A stretch of 64,000 nt of DNA from Alisma plantago-aquatica. Taxonomy: Eukaryota; Streptophyta; Magnoliopsida; Alismatales; Alismataceae. A program made the translations under genes and the position numbers. This document shows positions 46,286 through 59,362 of this stretch, in pieces. The notes under the pieces are model-generated. The model saw only the letters and a program-made list of their open reading frames with translations, was not told the DNA's origin and did not search any database. Numbering within the stretch: the first letter of the stretch is position 1; every line of letters begins with the position of its first letter. The stretch covers positions 243,028,058 to 243,092,057 of the forward strand of contig OY856409.1 in assembly GCA_963693085.1 (NCBI GenBank). Direction: 5' to 3'.

Positions 46286-47614
46286 ATGTCTGGACCACAC
46301 AAGGAATATGTTGCAGAGAGTAGTGTTGCTGCACCCAGAGAAGGTGCAAGAAACCCAGAGATAGAGCAACCTATGCCTGAACCACCCCAGTTCAATCCAA
46401 CTCACATGGGGAACCCAGCCGTCCAGACCATGTTTGGGCAGTTTATGACTGCCATGACACACATAACTGATAGGATGCCTATACCTGCACCTAGGGCACC
46501 TACCCATCCCGAAGGACAAGGAATCGGCAAGACGTTTGAATGAATTCACCAAGTTGGAGCCACGAAGTATGCTGGAACAGCTGACCCAACAGATGCTGAC
46601 TTGTGGTTAACTGAACTAGAGAAGGCCTTTAGAATCCTGAACATCCCAGAAGCTGAGAAGGTTAAACATGTTTTATATCTTCTCAAGGGTAGTGCTGGTC
46701 ACTAGTGGACCATGGAAGAACAGAAGAGGCCTGGTGTAGAGATTGCATGGGAAGCTTTCCTACGGGAATTTATCAATAGATATTTCCCCAAGACGTTTTT
46801 GGATGAGAAAATCTCTCAGTTTGAGAGGTTAAGGCAAGGTCCAATGAAAATTAGTGAGTACGAGGCTAAGTTCATGGAGCTGTTACGGTTCTGTCTGCAC
46901 ATGGTAGCTACAGATGAAGAAAGGATTAGGCGTTTTGAGAAAGGATAAAATGCCGAGTTGACTACTCCCATGTCTGCCCTAGAGAACAGAGAAAGGTTTG
47001 CTACCTTTGTAGAATCTGTCAGAAGGATAGAGAGGTCTGTGGCAGAGAAGAGACAAACCCAGAACAAGAGGATGTATCCTCAGTTCCAAGGATCTTCATC
47101 CAGAGATTTCAAGAAACCTAGATTTTCTACGCCTACACCACCATCTAGACCCAGTACCCAAACATAGTAGATGTTGAATAGGGGTAGAGGACGAAGCCTA
47201 CCACTAGAAGGAACTCACAGTTCAACATCTATGTCAGTTACAGGACCACCCATACCACGACAACTGAACAAAAGTTGCTATATATGTGGGAAGATGGGAC
47301 ATCTGATGAAAGACTGTAGAGCTAGAGAAGTAAGTGTAACTCAACCTCAGAGGCAGAGTCAGAAAGGATCGCAAAGGAGACAATTTCTAGGAGGAGCTAG
47401 AGGACGTGGACAAGCGTCCCAAGCTGGATCGTTGGCACCGAATCAACCACAAGCAACAACAAGGTTTTATGCAATGAATCCACCTGATGCAGTGATCAAC
47501 CCTCGGGTTGTGGCAGGTCAGATGGAATTGTTATATTCAGATATGTCTACATCCTACGTTGTATCTATTTTGATTGATCTGGGTCTACACACTCCTTTAT
47601 CACTCAAAGGGTGA
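46286..47614 (+). pseudogene. Tekay 1 gag, broken
   Basis: The ATG at 46,286 ('MSGPHKEYVAESS') starts gag 117 bases after the primer site. The capsid (retrotrans_gag) region at about 46,545-46,960 includes 'WLTELEKAFRILNIPEAEKV', 'FLREFINRYFP' and 'MKISEYEAKFMELLRFC'. An arginine-rich tail and an intact zinc knuckle C-YIC-GKMGHLMKD-C follow at about 47,276-47,320. All segments (46,286, 46,712, 46,958, 47,171) share one phase, so the gene is broken by stops near 46,541, 46,703, 46,946 and 47,165-47,170. A frame change lies near 47,600 at the entry to protease. Confidence 0.85.
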
Positions 47615-50600
47615 TTCGTAACTGCAATATGACAATCAGTCATAGGGCAGATAGTTTGTTGCTAGAAACTCTGTTGAGGGGGTCTGCTGTGTTGCAGGAG
47701 GTATGCTCTCCCTGCATCCTTTTCTTTTCTGAGCATCGCATTCAAGTGGAACTTATACCACTTGAGATGCAAGGATTTGATATAATCCTTGGGATGGATA
47801 CCTTGAAAAGGTATAAGGTTATTTTGGATTGTGAATCCAAGCAAGATGTGTTTTCTTATGATAGTGACACATGGATCTTTCAAGGAGAAAGATAGATTCT
47901 ACCCACCTGTCTTGTGTCAGCTATGGTTGCTGAGAAGTGGATGAGGCAAGGATGTCATGCATTCTTGGCCCATGTGGTAGATACCACCATGGATAGTCCT
48001 AACCCTGCCGAAGTTCCTGTAGTCAAGGAATTTGAAGATGTATTTCCTGAAGAAATTCTAGGTGTGCCACCGTCTTGGGAAATTGATTTTGAATCAATTT
48101 GATCCCAGACACACAACCTATAGAACAAACACCATATAGGATGGCGCCTGCTGAGATGGCAGAACTCAAGAAACAACTGCAAGAGTTGCTTGAGAAGGGT
48201 TTCATCCGACCAAGTACTTCACCTTGGGGTGCTCCAGTCCTTTTCGTTAAAAAGACAGACGGGTCAATGCGGTTGTGCATTGATTATAGACAGCTAAATA
48301 AAGTAACAATAAAGAACAAGTATCCTCTGTCAAGGATTGATGATCTCTTTGATCAGTTACGTGGTGCAACCATCTTCTCAAAGATAGACTTAAGATCGAG
48401 ATATCATCAACTCCGTATTAAGGATAGTCACATACCCAAGTCTGCTTTTAGGACAAGGTATGGTCACTATGAGTTCACAGTTATGTCATTTGGACTAACT
48501 AATGCACCAACTACATTTATGGAACTCATGAATAGAATATTTCGACCTTTTCTCGATCAGTATGTTGTTGTCTTTATAGATGACATTCTGATCTATAGTA
48601 GAGATGCTCGACAACATGGACAACATCTTCGTCAGGCTCTAACTTTGCTAAGAAAACACAAGTTATATGCTAAGTTTAGCAAGTGTGAGTTCTGGTTACC
48701 AGAAGTATCTTTCCTTGGACACGTGATATATGCCTCGGGTATTCGTGTTGATCCTAAAAAGGTAGAACATGTTCTATAATGGGAGCAGCCAAAGACACCG
48801 ACGGAGATCCATAGTTTCCTAGGGTTGGTTGGCTATTACCGAAGGTTCATTAAGAACTTCAGTTCCATAGCATTACCCTTGACTAAGTTGACCCGAAAGG
48901 ATGCTCCTTTTTCTTGGAGTGATAAGTGTCAGCAATCTTTCCAGTTGCTGGAGGAGAGGCTGACAAGTGCACCTATGCTTATGTTACCTGAGCAAGGAAA
49001 ATGATACATAGTTTTCTGTGATGCCTCCAAGAATGGACTTGGATGTGTGTTGATGCAGGATAAACAAGTGATTTCTTTTGCTTCCCGACAGCTTAAGAAA
49101 CATGAGGAGAATTATCCGACACATGAATTAGAACTAGCTGTTGTAGTTCATGCCTTGAAGATCTAGAGACATTATCTTTATGGAGAGACATTCCAGATTT
49201 TCACAGACCATAAGAACCTTAAGTATATCTTTTCTCAGCATGAGCTAATATGAGGCAACGCCGCTGGATGGAGTTAATCAAAGACTATGAATGTACATTT
49301 GATTACCATCCAGGGAAGGCCAATGTGGTTGCAGATGCTTTGAGTAGGAAATCAGCAACGCCAGCCTTAGATAGAGCACAACTAAATTCCTTAGTATGCT
49401 CTAGGAGAGATATGCTTATCTCTTTAAGGCAAGACAATGTACAGTTGAAAGTATTATTGTTAACCGGGTTGTTAGCTGAGATGCATATAAAACCTACTCT
49501 GAGAGAGCAGATCAAGGAGGCATAGCAAGTTGATGCTGCAGTTCGACAGATTAGATCGGAGTATGAGAAACGAGATGGTTTCCATGAATCTGATGACCAA
49601 GTAGCCTGTTATCATGGGAGGATGATAGTGCCAGATGTGGATAACTTGAGAAAGTTAGTCCTGGAAGAAGCTCATTCTTTGATGTATGCTATGCATCTAG
49701 GGAGAACCAAGATGTATCAGAATTTCAAAGATATGTATTGGTGGCCTGGAATGAAGAAGGACGTTGCTGAGTTTGTTCTGTGGTGTCCTGTGTGTCAGCA
49801 AGTTAAAGCTGAACACCAGAAGCCTACAGGAACAATGCAACCTTTGCCCATACCACAATGGAAGTGGGATCATGTAACCATGGACTTTGTTGTTGGCCTA
49901 CCCAAGACAAGAAAAGGACATGATTCCATCTGGGTAATAGTTGCTAGGTTGACAAAGATAACACATTTCTTGCCTGTCAAAATGACCTATTCTGTTGAGA
50001 AGCTAGCACAGTTGTATGTTGAAGAGATAGTGTGGCTGCATGGAGTTCCAGTCACCATTGTTTCTGATAGAGGTCCCCAGTTTATGAGTCATTTTTGGGA
50101 ATGAATTCATAAAGCTTTAGGCACACAGTTAAGGTTTAGTACATCCTTTCATCCTCAGACTGATGGATATTCAGAAAGGACTATACAGACCTTGGAAGAT
50201 TTGCTTAGAGCATGTGTTCTCCAGTTTACAGGGAGTTGGGATCTGCACCTAAACTTGATAGAGTTTTCCTACAACAATAGCTATCAACATAGCATTGACA
50301 TGGAACCTTATGAAGCTTTGTATGGTAGATGTTGTAGATCACCCCTATGTTGGTATGAAACTGGTGAATATCAGTTGTTAGGTCCTAATCTTGTGCAACA
50401 AACCACAAAAAAGATTAAAGTAATACAACAATAGATAAAGACTGCACAGGATAGGCAAAAGTCTTACGCTGATAAGTGTCATAGACCTTTAGAATTCCAG
50501 GTTGGACACAGAGTGTACCTCAAAGTCTCACCTTGGAAAGGGGTTCTGAGATTTGGAAGGAAAGGAAAGTTAGCTCCTAGGTTTATGGGGCCTTATCCAA

Positions 50601-50920
50601 TCATTGAACGGATTGGAAGGGTAGCCTATAAACTAGACTTGCCACCAGAGTTACAGAGGTTACACCCTGTGTTTCACATTTCTATACTGAGGAAATGTCA
50701 CCCTGATACAGAATCAGTTTTGCAACCTATGGAGGTAGAATTGAATGATGATATATCCTATGAGGATGGACCAATGTCAATCCTCGATAAAAGAATTAAA
50801 AAGTTGAAAAAGAAAGACATAAGTCTTGTAAAAGTCCTATGGAATCACTGTGGTGTTGAAAAAGCCAAATGGGAACTAGAGGAAGAGATGAGAAGGAAAT
50901 ACCCTGCTCTTTTCTCTTAA
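47560..50920 (+). pseudogene. Tekay 1 pol: protease, RT, RNase H, integrase, chromodomain, broken
   Basis: The protease region reads 'ILIDLGLHT' (about 47,568), with Ser of the D-S-G triplet changed to Leu, and 'GFDIILGMD' near 47,780. RT is nearly continuous at 48,099-48,779, with '[10 protein letters not shown]' intact near 48,570. RNase H follows at about 48,990-49,250 ('[11 protein letters not shown]'), broken by stops near 48,778, 49,001 and 49,166. Integrase holds its zinc finger (HSLMYAMH...CPVC, 49,670-49,800), 'TMDFVVGLP' and 'VSDRGPQF', and a TGA at 50,102-50,104 precedes the E region. The C-terminal frame at 50,513-50,920 ends in a chromodomain ('LVKVLWNHCGVEKAKWELEE'). At least three frame changes and several stops make it inactive. 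Confidence 0.9.
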
Positions 50921-50950
50921 TATGTTTTGTTGATTTCGGGGACGAAATCC

Positions 50951-50969
50951 TTGTAAGGGGTGGATAATT
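50951..50969 (+). promoter_or_regulatory. Polypurine tract of Tekay 1
   Basis: Purine-rich 'ttgtaaggggtggataat' directly precedes the right LTR start TGTAACATCCC at 50,970. It is the expected plus-strand primer. Confidence 0.7.
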
Positions 50970-53900
50970 TGTAACATCCCTGACCTGGAGTTATGAACTA
51001 ACCCTAGGTTTTTTGCTTAAATATGTGGTTAGATGCTTGTGGTTATCTTTTGATATGTAATTAAAACTTCTGAGGAACATATATTTCTATTTCTATCCTT
51101 TTTGAACAATGTTGTAATATTGTTTTGTTAAATATGGACTTATGTGCAAATTACCCAATTAGAGGGGTTAACTTGCAAATTGCACATGTTTAGATGTTCC
51201 TCTAGTGTTGAGACATCATAATAATGAATATGATGTAGTAATACAGATTCTCCAAGCTTGGGCACCAAGATATAGCTTGTAGAGCAATCCTTGTGCTTTA
51301 AAACCTAGTTTTGGTGTAAAGTGCAATTTACCCAAAACATAGGGTGCAACATGTAAAATATACCTTCTAGAGTATTTTTCATGGCTCTTGACATCAAATA
51401 GAGAAAATATGATAAGGAGGGCACCTCATCATAATGTTCGAATAAGAAAGATAACCTTTATATCTAAATAACCAAGTTTTATGCAAAATGACCCTTTTAT
51501 ATGTACAACTTAGAAAGGTGTTTGGCTTCTTTTCCTATAAACCTTGGATAAGGGGGGAGTTTTGCTTAAGTGAAGAAGGGAGAGACGTGTCTAAGGAGGG
51601 GAGAAGGACCTATTTGATAAATAAGGAAATAATTGTCTTTGCCTTGAAAATATACCCAAAATATATAAGTACATCCTTTTTACAAAGCAAGGGATCGTTT
51701 CCCTTTGTTCCTCTTCTTATCTCTTTGCTTTGGCCGACTAAGGAGGAGCTCAGGAGCAGAGGACAAAGGACAAGACTGAATTGGGTAAATTTTGATTGCC
51801 ATCTAGCTCAAATTCATGAAGGAAATCTTGCTACAAGGTTGGTTTAGTAGTCTTCCTTACACAACTCTTCTGTCTAGCCATCTTCTCCATTCAAATCTTG
51901 AAGAACGGACTTTGGACGACCTGTGGAGCTCAAGCCACCATTAAAGCTACGAAGCTTGGAGCTCTAGATCTGATCCTAAGGAGGGTTTTATAACTCTAAC
52001 CCTTAATGTTTTGTTTATGCATCTTCTTTCTATGAAAACGTTGCTTAATCTTCTTCCTTAGACATTTCTATGTGCTCTTGCTACCAAAACCGTGAAGAAC
52101 AATCCATGTTCTTGATGTAGAAGAAGGTGGCGTTATTTCCAAATTTCATCTTGATCTTGGTTTAGCAACTGGTCCTCCACCTCTTGCCCAAACGGTTTGC
52201 AAAACCATTTGCAAGCAAATGATTTCAAAACCGTTTGAAGGGCAAATGGTTTCCCAAGAACGTTTGGGAGCAACTGGTCCAAGACCGTTTGGATGAGTTG
52301 ACCAAACATTGACCATTTGGAAATCTATTGTACACATTATGGACTAATCACCCACCAAAATTCATCACCCAATTCCAATTAAAGTACCAATTGAAGACAC
52401 TTTACTCACCTAAACCCTAATCGGGTTTATTGCTGATTTCAATAATGCAATCATGTTGAAGTTTGTGATGAGTGGTCCAAACGGTTTCAAAACAATTTGG
52501 GGATCACCTAAATGGTCTCAAGACCGTTTGGTGATCACCCAAGACCATTTGGAGGTCTAGGGTTCAGTGGGGTTGACCAATTGAGGGTCCAATCATATCA
52601 AGTTGTTGAACAATTAAATGCTGATTTTGTAACCAAATCTAGGGATCAACTCTTAAGTGAATGACTTGGTTTTTAATTAAATAATGGGCAAATGGTCTCA
52701 AAACCATTTGGAGGATGTCCAAACAATCCCAAGACTGTTTGGGGTCAGGTTATGACCCAATTGAATGATGGTTCAATGGGTTCAACATCAATTAGACTCA
52801 TGTTGATGTATGTTGGAGGGTAATCGATTCCAAACCCTAATCCAATCAGTCCCAACCCTAATTGGTGACCAATTGAAGTTCAATTGAGGGTCAAATCAGT
52901 AAGGATTGACCTAATTGATTCAATTGATGAGTGGATAGCCTTGGCATGAACGTTTGGGGGTTTCAACATTGAAAACCCTAACTCAATTGGATAGGTTGAG
53001 GCACCTTTTGGTCCATGCGGTTTTGAGGGTGTTTGGACCAAACGGTCTCAAGATCGTTTGGGGCCAAACGATCCCAAACCGTTTTGTGGCCATGCGGTTT
53101 CAATGTCAAATTGGCCAAACGGTCAACAAGACCAAACAATCTTCACCTCATCTAGGGCAAACGGTCTTGATGGTGTACCTTGCCATGCGGTCTTGAAATT
53201 CAAAGGGTCCAAACGGTCAACAACTCCATGCGGTTTCAAAACCGTTTGGAGGTTGAAAGTGTAAAACCGTTTGGGGTATTTTAAGGTCAAGAACGTTTGA
53301 TGCTTTAAAGGCTAAGATGGTTTAATGGTTGATTAACCTAAACCCTAAAAATACCTAAAGTCATTAAGGGGTTAAGTAATGAGTGGACTAATGTATGTTA
53401 TGGTCAATGGTGAACATTACAAAAGTATCCTTAATGGGTTAGTGTGACTAGTACCTCTTGATCAAGCAAACCCTAATTACCATAGTAGTGATGACATGAC
53501 TTATGATATCAAGGTTGAATTGACCTAACTTAATCATGAGAGATGTAAACATCATATAATAGTAAGAGGAGAGATAAGACTCCTAATTGAATGAGAATCA
53601 AGTAAAATACCTCCAATATATATGAATATATATAATTAGGGTATGATCCTTTATGATGAGAGCATGGAAACCCTAATTATAATGATTAATGAATCTTAAC
53701 TTAGTTGAGGCCATTAATGGAAGTAATTTTCATACATGATGATGGTATGACCTCAATTCATTGTAATGTGAATAGTAAACCCTAAATCTTGGGTGATGTG
53801 ATGATGTGAATAGTAAACCCTAAATCTAGGGTGATGTGACGATATGAATAGTAAACCCTAATTCTAGGTTATGCCTTTAAGCATGAAACTTCATGATTGA

Positions 53901-54713
53901 AGTATGAAATGAGGAATCACCTTCCTTAATTAAGAAAAAGGGGTTGAACAACCCTAATTGAATTGAATGGGGGAAAACCTAACCTTATTGAAGGCTTAAT
54001 GGTAAAACCCTTGAATTGAAAGATTATCTCTGTTTTGTAATATGCTGATATAGAGATAAATTGCCTATTATTAAATGTATTAACCATGCAGGTTTTTATA
54101 AAGAAGTGATCATAGACAGGTAAGGGTTATGATGTGATATTCATTGAAAGCATGTTATAAGCTTTATGAATAATGATATACTATGTTTCCTGGTTTTAGA
54201 GGTAACATATGAGATTGATGCGCTGTAAGAGCCATGAACAATATCTACATTGATATAATCAAGGTCATGCTGTTAGATGACTTATGATGATCTAAGGGTT
54301 TGAACACCCATATTCCTATATCATAATGATGAGATGGTTAGGGATTGACATCCCAATGATATCTGGATGTGAAATGAACTAAACTTGATACATTTAGTAT
54401 TCTTCCTTTATAGCAGTTGTTTTAATGGTTTATGTTTGAAAACATGCCTGATGCTAAAAGAATGCTATAATGTACTTAAATAATCAAGTATAATGATATC
54501 ATGTAGAGCCCTAATCATAGATCCATCATTGTCAGTAGTTTAATGATGGTGAAATAGGTTTTCCTAAGGGAACTCCTGGAGAACATACTTTTGAGTATGT
54601 TGGGGTTATGGACGTGAATATCCTTACGTCCTAATGAAGGAATTGATGTAAGATGTACCTTTAATCCATCAATCCTCCATTATATATATTATGATGGGAT
54701 GATGTATCACTAA
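50970..54713 (+). repeat. Tekay 1 right LTR, first 3.74 kb
   Basis: It aligns with 29,905-31,580 and 42,920-45,068. It preserves the empty CACTA site at 52,636-52,652. It stops in 'gatgtatcactaa' at 54,713, where a second chromovirus enters; the left LTR continues there with 'tatcccgatg'. A tandem AAACGG cluster is two units shorter here (53,030-53,090) than in the left LTR (43,310-43,410). Confidence 0.9.
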
Positions 54714-57640
54714 TGTGATGGAGTGAGTTTTTACTTTATTTTCTCTCTCTTGTTATTTCTTTTCTCAATTTATTTTTGACAAAACTACCCTCAACTTAAT
54801 CATTGCATGACTAAGCTTAATATAGCACTTTTGGCAAAAATATGCAAACCCTAGTATGCTTTTACGGTAGAATACATATGATAATGTATTTAGTTTAATG
54901 AACACATCAAACTTTTGAATTTGGGTTTCAAATTTAGACCATAGTTGCTTTTCGACCTTGGGAAGCTACACCTCAAATTTCATTAGGATTAGAGTTACCA
55001 ATCATGAGATACGACCAATCTAATATACCAACCTAGATATATATCCTAGACCTAAGTTTCCATTTAATCAAGGCTAAATAATGGGTCACGCAGCCTTTAA
55101 TAACCCGACCCCATCTCCTAACCGTTAGATCTGGCGATCCATGGATCTGCCCTGATCCAATGATGGAGACTCCGTCTCCTACCTCCCGCAAAGGGCAGGG
55201 AGGCAACAGGGAACTGAGCCTGGCTAAACTCACCAACTCACACTTCCTCTCGAATTTTAAACCCAACGATCATCTCCTAAACCTTGCGGTGACCCCATCA
55301 AGCCTTATCTTGACCCCCCTCACTCTCGGAGTAGGGAGAACCGACCCCCACTTCTCCGCTCTTCTCACCTCGGTGGCGGCTGAGTTTAGGGCTTCCTTGC
55401 CCAGCTCCCCTCACGACTACATAAGACCCTCATTAGCTCTGCCTTCCTCCCTTTAACCTTTCCCCATCCTCAATTGCACGCCTTGACACCCGAACACTAC
55501 CCCCAAGCCACCTTCTTCAACCTCCAACCATCGCCACCCAGCGAGCTCCATAGCTCTCCTCGCACCAAGCCTACCCCTCCAACAGCTTCTCCAGCCCACC
55601 GCGAGTGTGCGCGGCCAGAGGACGGGTCCCCAGAACCTCTCTCGCTCCAGAACGTCCCCATCTCCGGCGACCTCGCCTGCACCCACGGCGGCGACGAGCT
55701 ACGCAGGGACTTACACCCTGACTTGACCATCTCGGGCTTCGGATCGAGCTACCGAATTGGTCTCAGCCTTTTTCCACCCGCGAGCAGCACCAAGGGGCGA
55801 GCTTGACCTCGCCGGAAGCTCCTTCTTCACTGCTCGAGCAAGCTGAAACCAAAGGTATATTAGAGGTTCAAACCAGGAGCGTCCGATCCAGTGTAGACCA
55901 TATCCTGAGCGCCCAATCAGTATAGATCGATCTGGGCCGTGATCCAGTCGGATCCGGCCGTCAATCGAGGGTATGTTTCCTTTTTTTTTGATTAATCTTG
56001 TATTAGTCAAGATAATACATCACTTTAGAAAAATCATAAATAATGCTAGGAATATCGGATTATAGCAAACCTATACATCTTTTTGATCAGAAAAATATTC
56101 TCTATCCATATAAAATATTATCAATACCTGAATCAGTTCCTTATTTCAAAAGTAACCGTCTAAGGCCTAAAGGACATCCTTAATCATAATTAATTATTAA
56201 AAAGGGCTTTCTTGATGATATATGACTTCTAAAATAGTTGTAACCATTAGATGAAACCCTGATTTCAGAATAACTCGAAATACTATACTAAGTTGATAAG
56301 TGATCAAAGGATTAGAAGAAACCCTACTTTTAGCTTCCTCTTTCTACATGAATTTAAAGATATATTTCTTATATCAAAATTAATATCACTAGATGACAAT
56401 TAGTGTTTATTAATTGGTCTGAATCTTTAAAACGAACCATGATGTTATGAATGGTTAACATGTTAAGGATTACCCTCCCTTTTCTTTAACCATCCTAGAA
56501 ACCCTAATTTTGGGAAATCTTCTAATTAATCAATTAAATATTATCTTTGATCCAAATAGTTGATAATGGATCAGATCTGATAATATTTGTGAACCTAATT
56601 AGAATATGGGGAAATCCCTGATCTAAATTAAGATAACATAAAAAGGGATGATAATTAAGAACATAACTTAGTCCTGGTCACATGGACCAATAGTAATGAT
56701 GTACCCTTGCCTTCTTTGCAGGGTGACTAAATTCCTGTTTGACTCTAGATCTTTGGGCTTTTGATTGAACAAGCAGGTACGTGGTTTTATAAGTATATGA
56801 CTAGATTTCTGGTTGCATATGATATGTGTACCTTGAATGCTCATACTTGAATATTATTGCTTGTTTGACAAGTATAAGTTATACTTCGCCAAACCTAATG
56901 AAACATAAATGATTATGATGAGTTGTAGCTACTAGGGCACATAGCCTGGTGTGGATGTATGTTGCCTAACATGGATGTATGTTTTTCCTTGTCCCATGTT
57001 AGATGTATGATGATATTATGTTGCCCACACTAGATGTAAGTTAAGTGCAATATGTGTAGTACAACTGCATCAAAATGATTGTAACAAAAAGGGTGTTTAC
57101 CTGATTTTCGCCTTAAGAAATGGTTTTATCTCTCCTTTCTACTTGTTCAAATATTTTTCCTTTATGCAACCTTATTAAATGTACCTTTTTCCACGTACCA
57201 GCCTTGCTGATGTTTTGTTTCTCGTATTTTCTAGGTACAAGGAACATTTGACTACAAAATGAAATGCATGCTCAAAGTACCTGAAGGCATAAATAATAAC
57301 ATTGGAGGATGTAATAGATAGATTCTTTTCCTCTTATCTCATTTCTTGTTAGATGTCAGTTTATTTCTTTCCTTAGTGATCTTGAGGATGATTGAAATCC
57401 TATGTAATAAATTTAACTTTCTTTAGAACCATATTTCTTTCCATATGTAATGACTATATTATCTATGAATGAATGTTTGTGTGGCATTATCTGATGATGT
57501 GAACTAGATCTTGGCTTAATCTCTATTTTAGTTGACTACCTTAATCTCTTATATTTTCCCTTTTGACATCTATAGATATGAGTGCACACATATCTATGAA
57601 TGTCACTATGGAAAGTATATAGAAATTGGGGGACGTCACA
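54714..57640 (+). repeat. Chromovirus 2 left LTR
   Basis: The ends are TGTGA...TCACA. It includes a CpG- and GC-rich block at about 55,130-55,830 with no convincing gene, probably a promoter or leader region. An AT-rich part with no features follows to 57,640. Confidence 0.92.
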
Positions 57641-57642
57641 GT

Positions 57643-57654
57643 TGGTATCAGAGC
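57643..57654 (+). promoter_or_regulatory. Primer binding site, initiator-Met tRNA type (chromovirus 2)
   Basis: TGGTATCAGAGC lies two bases after the LTR end. The following leader (57,655-58,181) has no gene. Confidence 0.95.
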
Positions 57655-58181
57655 CAATGTTCACACATCAAGTCACATGAACTTCATTCACCCTATTTGA
57701 ATCTTGGGTAGTCCTTGAGTTAGGGATATGAAGGGTGGAGGTGTCTAGGATAGCATCTGCCATGGGTCTGACTAAAGTCTCCGAGCCACTAGCTTGGCAA
57801 TCACGAGGCTACCTTTATGGCAGTATAAGTCTACCTGGCCGATATCCTAAGTGTCCCCTATTCTTGGACATACCTTAATTTAGGAATCTTCTCATCTATA
57901 GATGTTCCCTCTCATCTCTTCTATAGGAAAAATTTCTCCCTCTCATCTATGTTTTTAAAATAAAATAAATTTCTCCTCTTACCCCTGTTATAAGGTTAGG
58001 AAGGAGTCTCTCTAATTAGAAAGTCCTAAGAATCGACTGATAAGGATTCTAGGATATCCTCCATAAATCATAACATTAAGAACATTAATCATTGATAAAG
58101 GAGAATGAAATATCATAACAATGATAATGATAAGAATAATTGTTGGAGTAATGGATCTAATATGTTCATATTAATTACAGG

Positions 58182-59312
58182 ATGCCTCCTAAAACTCGCA
58201 ACTCGAAAGCCTCGGAGGAATCATCCTCTAAGAAGAGAAAAGAGCCTGAAACCTCTGAAGTACCTGATCCTGAAACTATGGCCAAAGAGAGGTGGGAGGA
58301 ACAAAAGAAAATCCTACTAGACTTCATGGAAACCCTCGCAACCAAAGGAACCCCTGAACCTAGCTCCTCTAGGAAGAAGGAAGTGACAGTTATAGACTTC
58401 ATTAAGCTCAATCCTGATTCCTTTTGGGGGGAAGATCAACATGAGGTCATGGACAAAGCTGAAGCCTGGATCCTTTCCATAGAGAATGCCTTCCGTACCC
58501 TAGAAGTACCCGAGGAAAAGAAGGTCAAGTTCGCCACCCATTTGCTAAAAGGAGGGGCGAAGATATGGTGGGAGAATTATGGTGGGAATCGGGGAGAGGA
58601 AGTAGATAGCTTGGGATGGGAAGCCTTCAAAACCCTCTTCACCGACCGTTTCATGCCCATAACTGAGAGGAAGAGGAAGGAGAAGATGTACATGGAGCTA
58701 AGGCAAGGCAATCTTTCGGTGGCCGATTATACCCGGAAGTTTAGGCTTCTGGAATGCTATGCCCCTATCCGGACTAAGGACCGCCTCACTGAGCATTATG
58801 TGGACTGTCTTTCCGCACACCTGAAAACCCTAGTTATAGCCTCTCGTCCCCGAAGCATTGATGAAGCCCTAGACATGGCCCTTAAGCAGGAAAGGAAGTA
58901 GGGATTGCAAAAGCCTTCTAGCATGGGATATTTAGGATTGACTACCACTGAGGAAGAGAAGTTCAAGAAGTTCCACCCAGGCCATAATAAAGGATCAGGG
59001 AAGGGAGGAGGTTCAGGGAAGAAAGGACCAAAGAATAGCAAGCTGATGGATTACCGCAGCAAATGCAAGACTTGTGGACAAGGACATGACGGGCCTTGTC
59101 GCTACACCAAGCCGGTCTGCTACAACTACAAAAAGGAGGGACATTTCCTTGCCAAATGCCCCAATGCATCTATCCTTGGCAAACCTCCCGCGGGTGCTCC
59201 TCCCCCTCAAGGACACCGCAATGCCAAGGTGTTCGCAGTGACCGCAGAAGAGGCTAGGGAAAATCCGAACCAGCTTGTCAAAGGTAACCTTAAATCTTTT
59301 TCATATATCTAA
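58182..59312 (+). pseudogene. Chromovirus 2 gag, one in-frame stop
   Basis: The ATG at 58,182 ('MPPKTRNSKASEESSSKKRK') follows a 527-base leader. The capsid core is intact at about 58,430-58,890, with 'DKAEAWILSIENAFRTLEVP', 'KGGAKIWWENYGG', 'FKTLFTDRFMP' and 'MELRQGNLSVADYTRKFRLL'. A TAG at 58,899-58,901 interrupts the frame, which continues in phase from 58,905. A basic glycine- and lysine-rich tail and a zinc knuckle at about 59,115-59,160 follow. The knuckle reads C-YNY-KKEGHFLAK-C, so the second cysteine of CCHC is tyrosine. Unspliced reading stops at 59,312; spliced reading would continue into protease (see the intron entry). Confidence 0.9.
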
Positions 59313-59362
59313 TATCTTGTTCAATGCCTTCAATTATTTAAAAATGTAATTATCATGTGTAG
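59284..59362 (+). other. Candidate 79-bp intron between gag and protease
   Basis: The donor context is AAG|GTAACC and the acceptor is TGTAG|GC. A CTAAT branch-point candidate lies at 59,309-59,313, 49 bases before the acceptor. The segment is AT-rich and holds the only stop between gag tail and protease. Removing it joins G of codon GGT/GGC in phase, giving '...LVKG' followed by '[17 protein letters not shown]'. It is short but within the size range of plant introns. It could instead be a chance insertion. Confidence 0.55.

Noticed and set aside
55160..55806. Long frames in the chromovirus 2 LTR and their twins at 63,214-63,785
   Set aside because: GC-rich LTR sequence open on both strands, with no known domain. 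It is duplicated only because it is an LTR.
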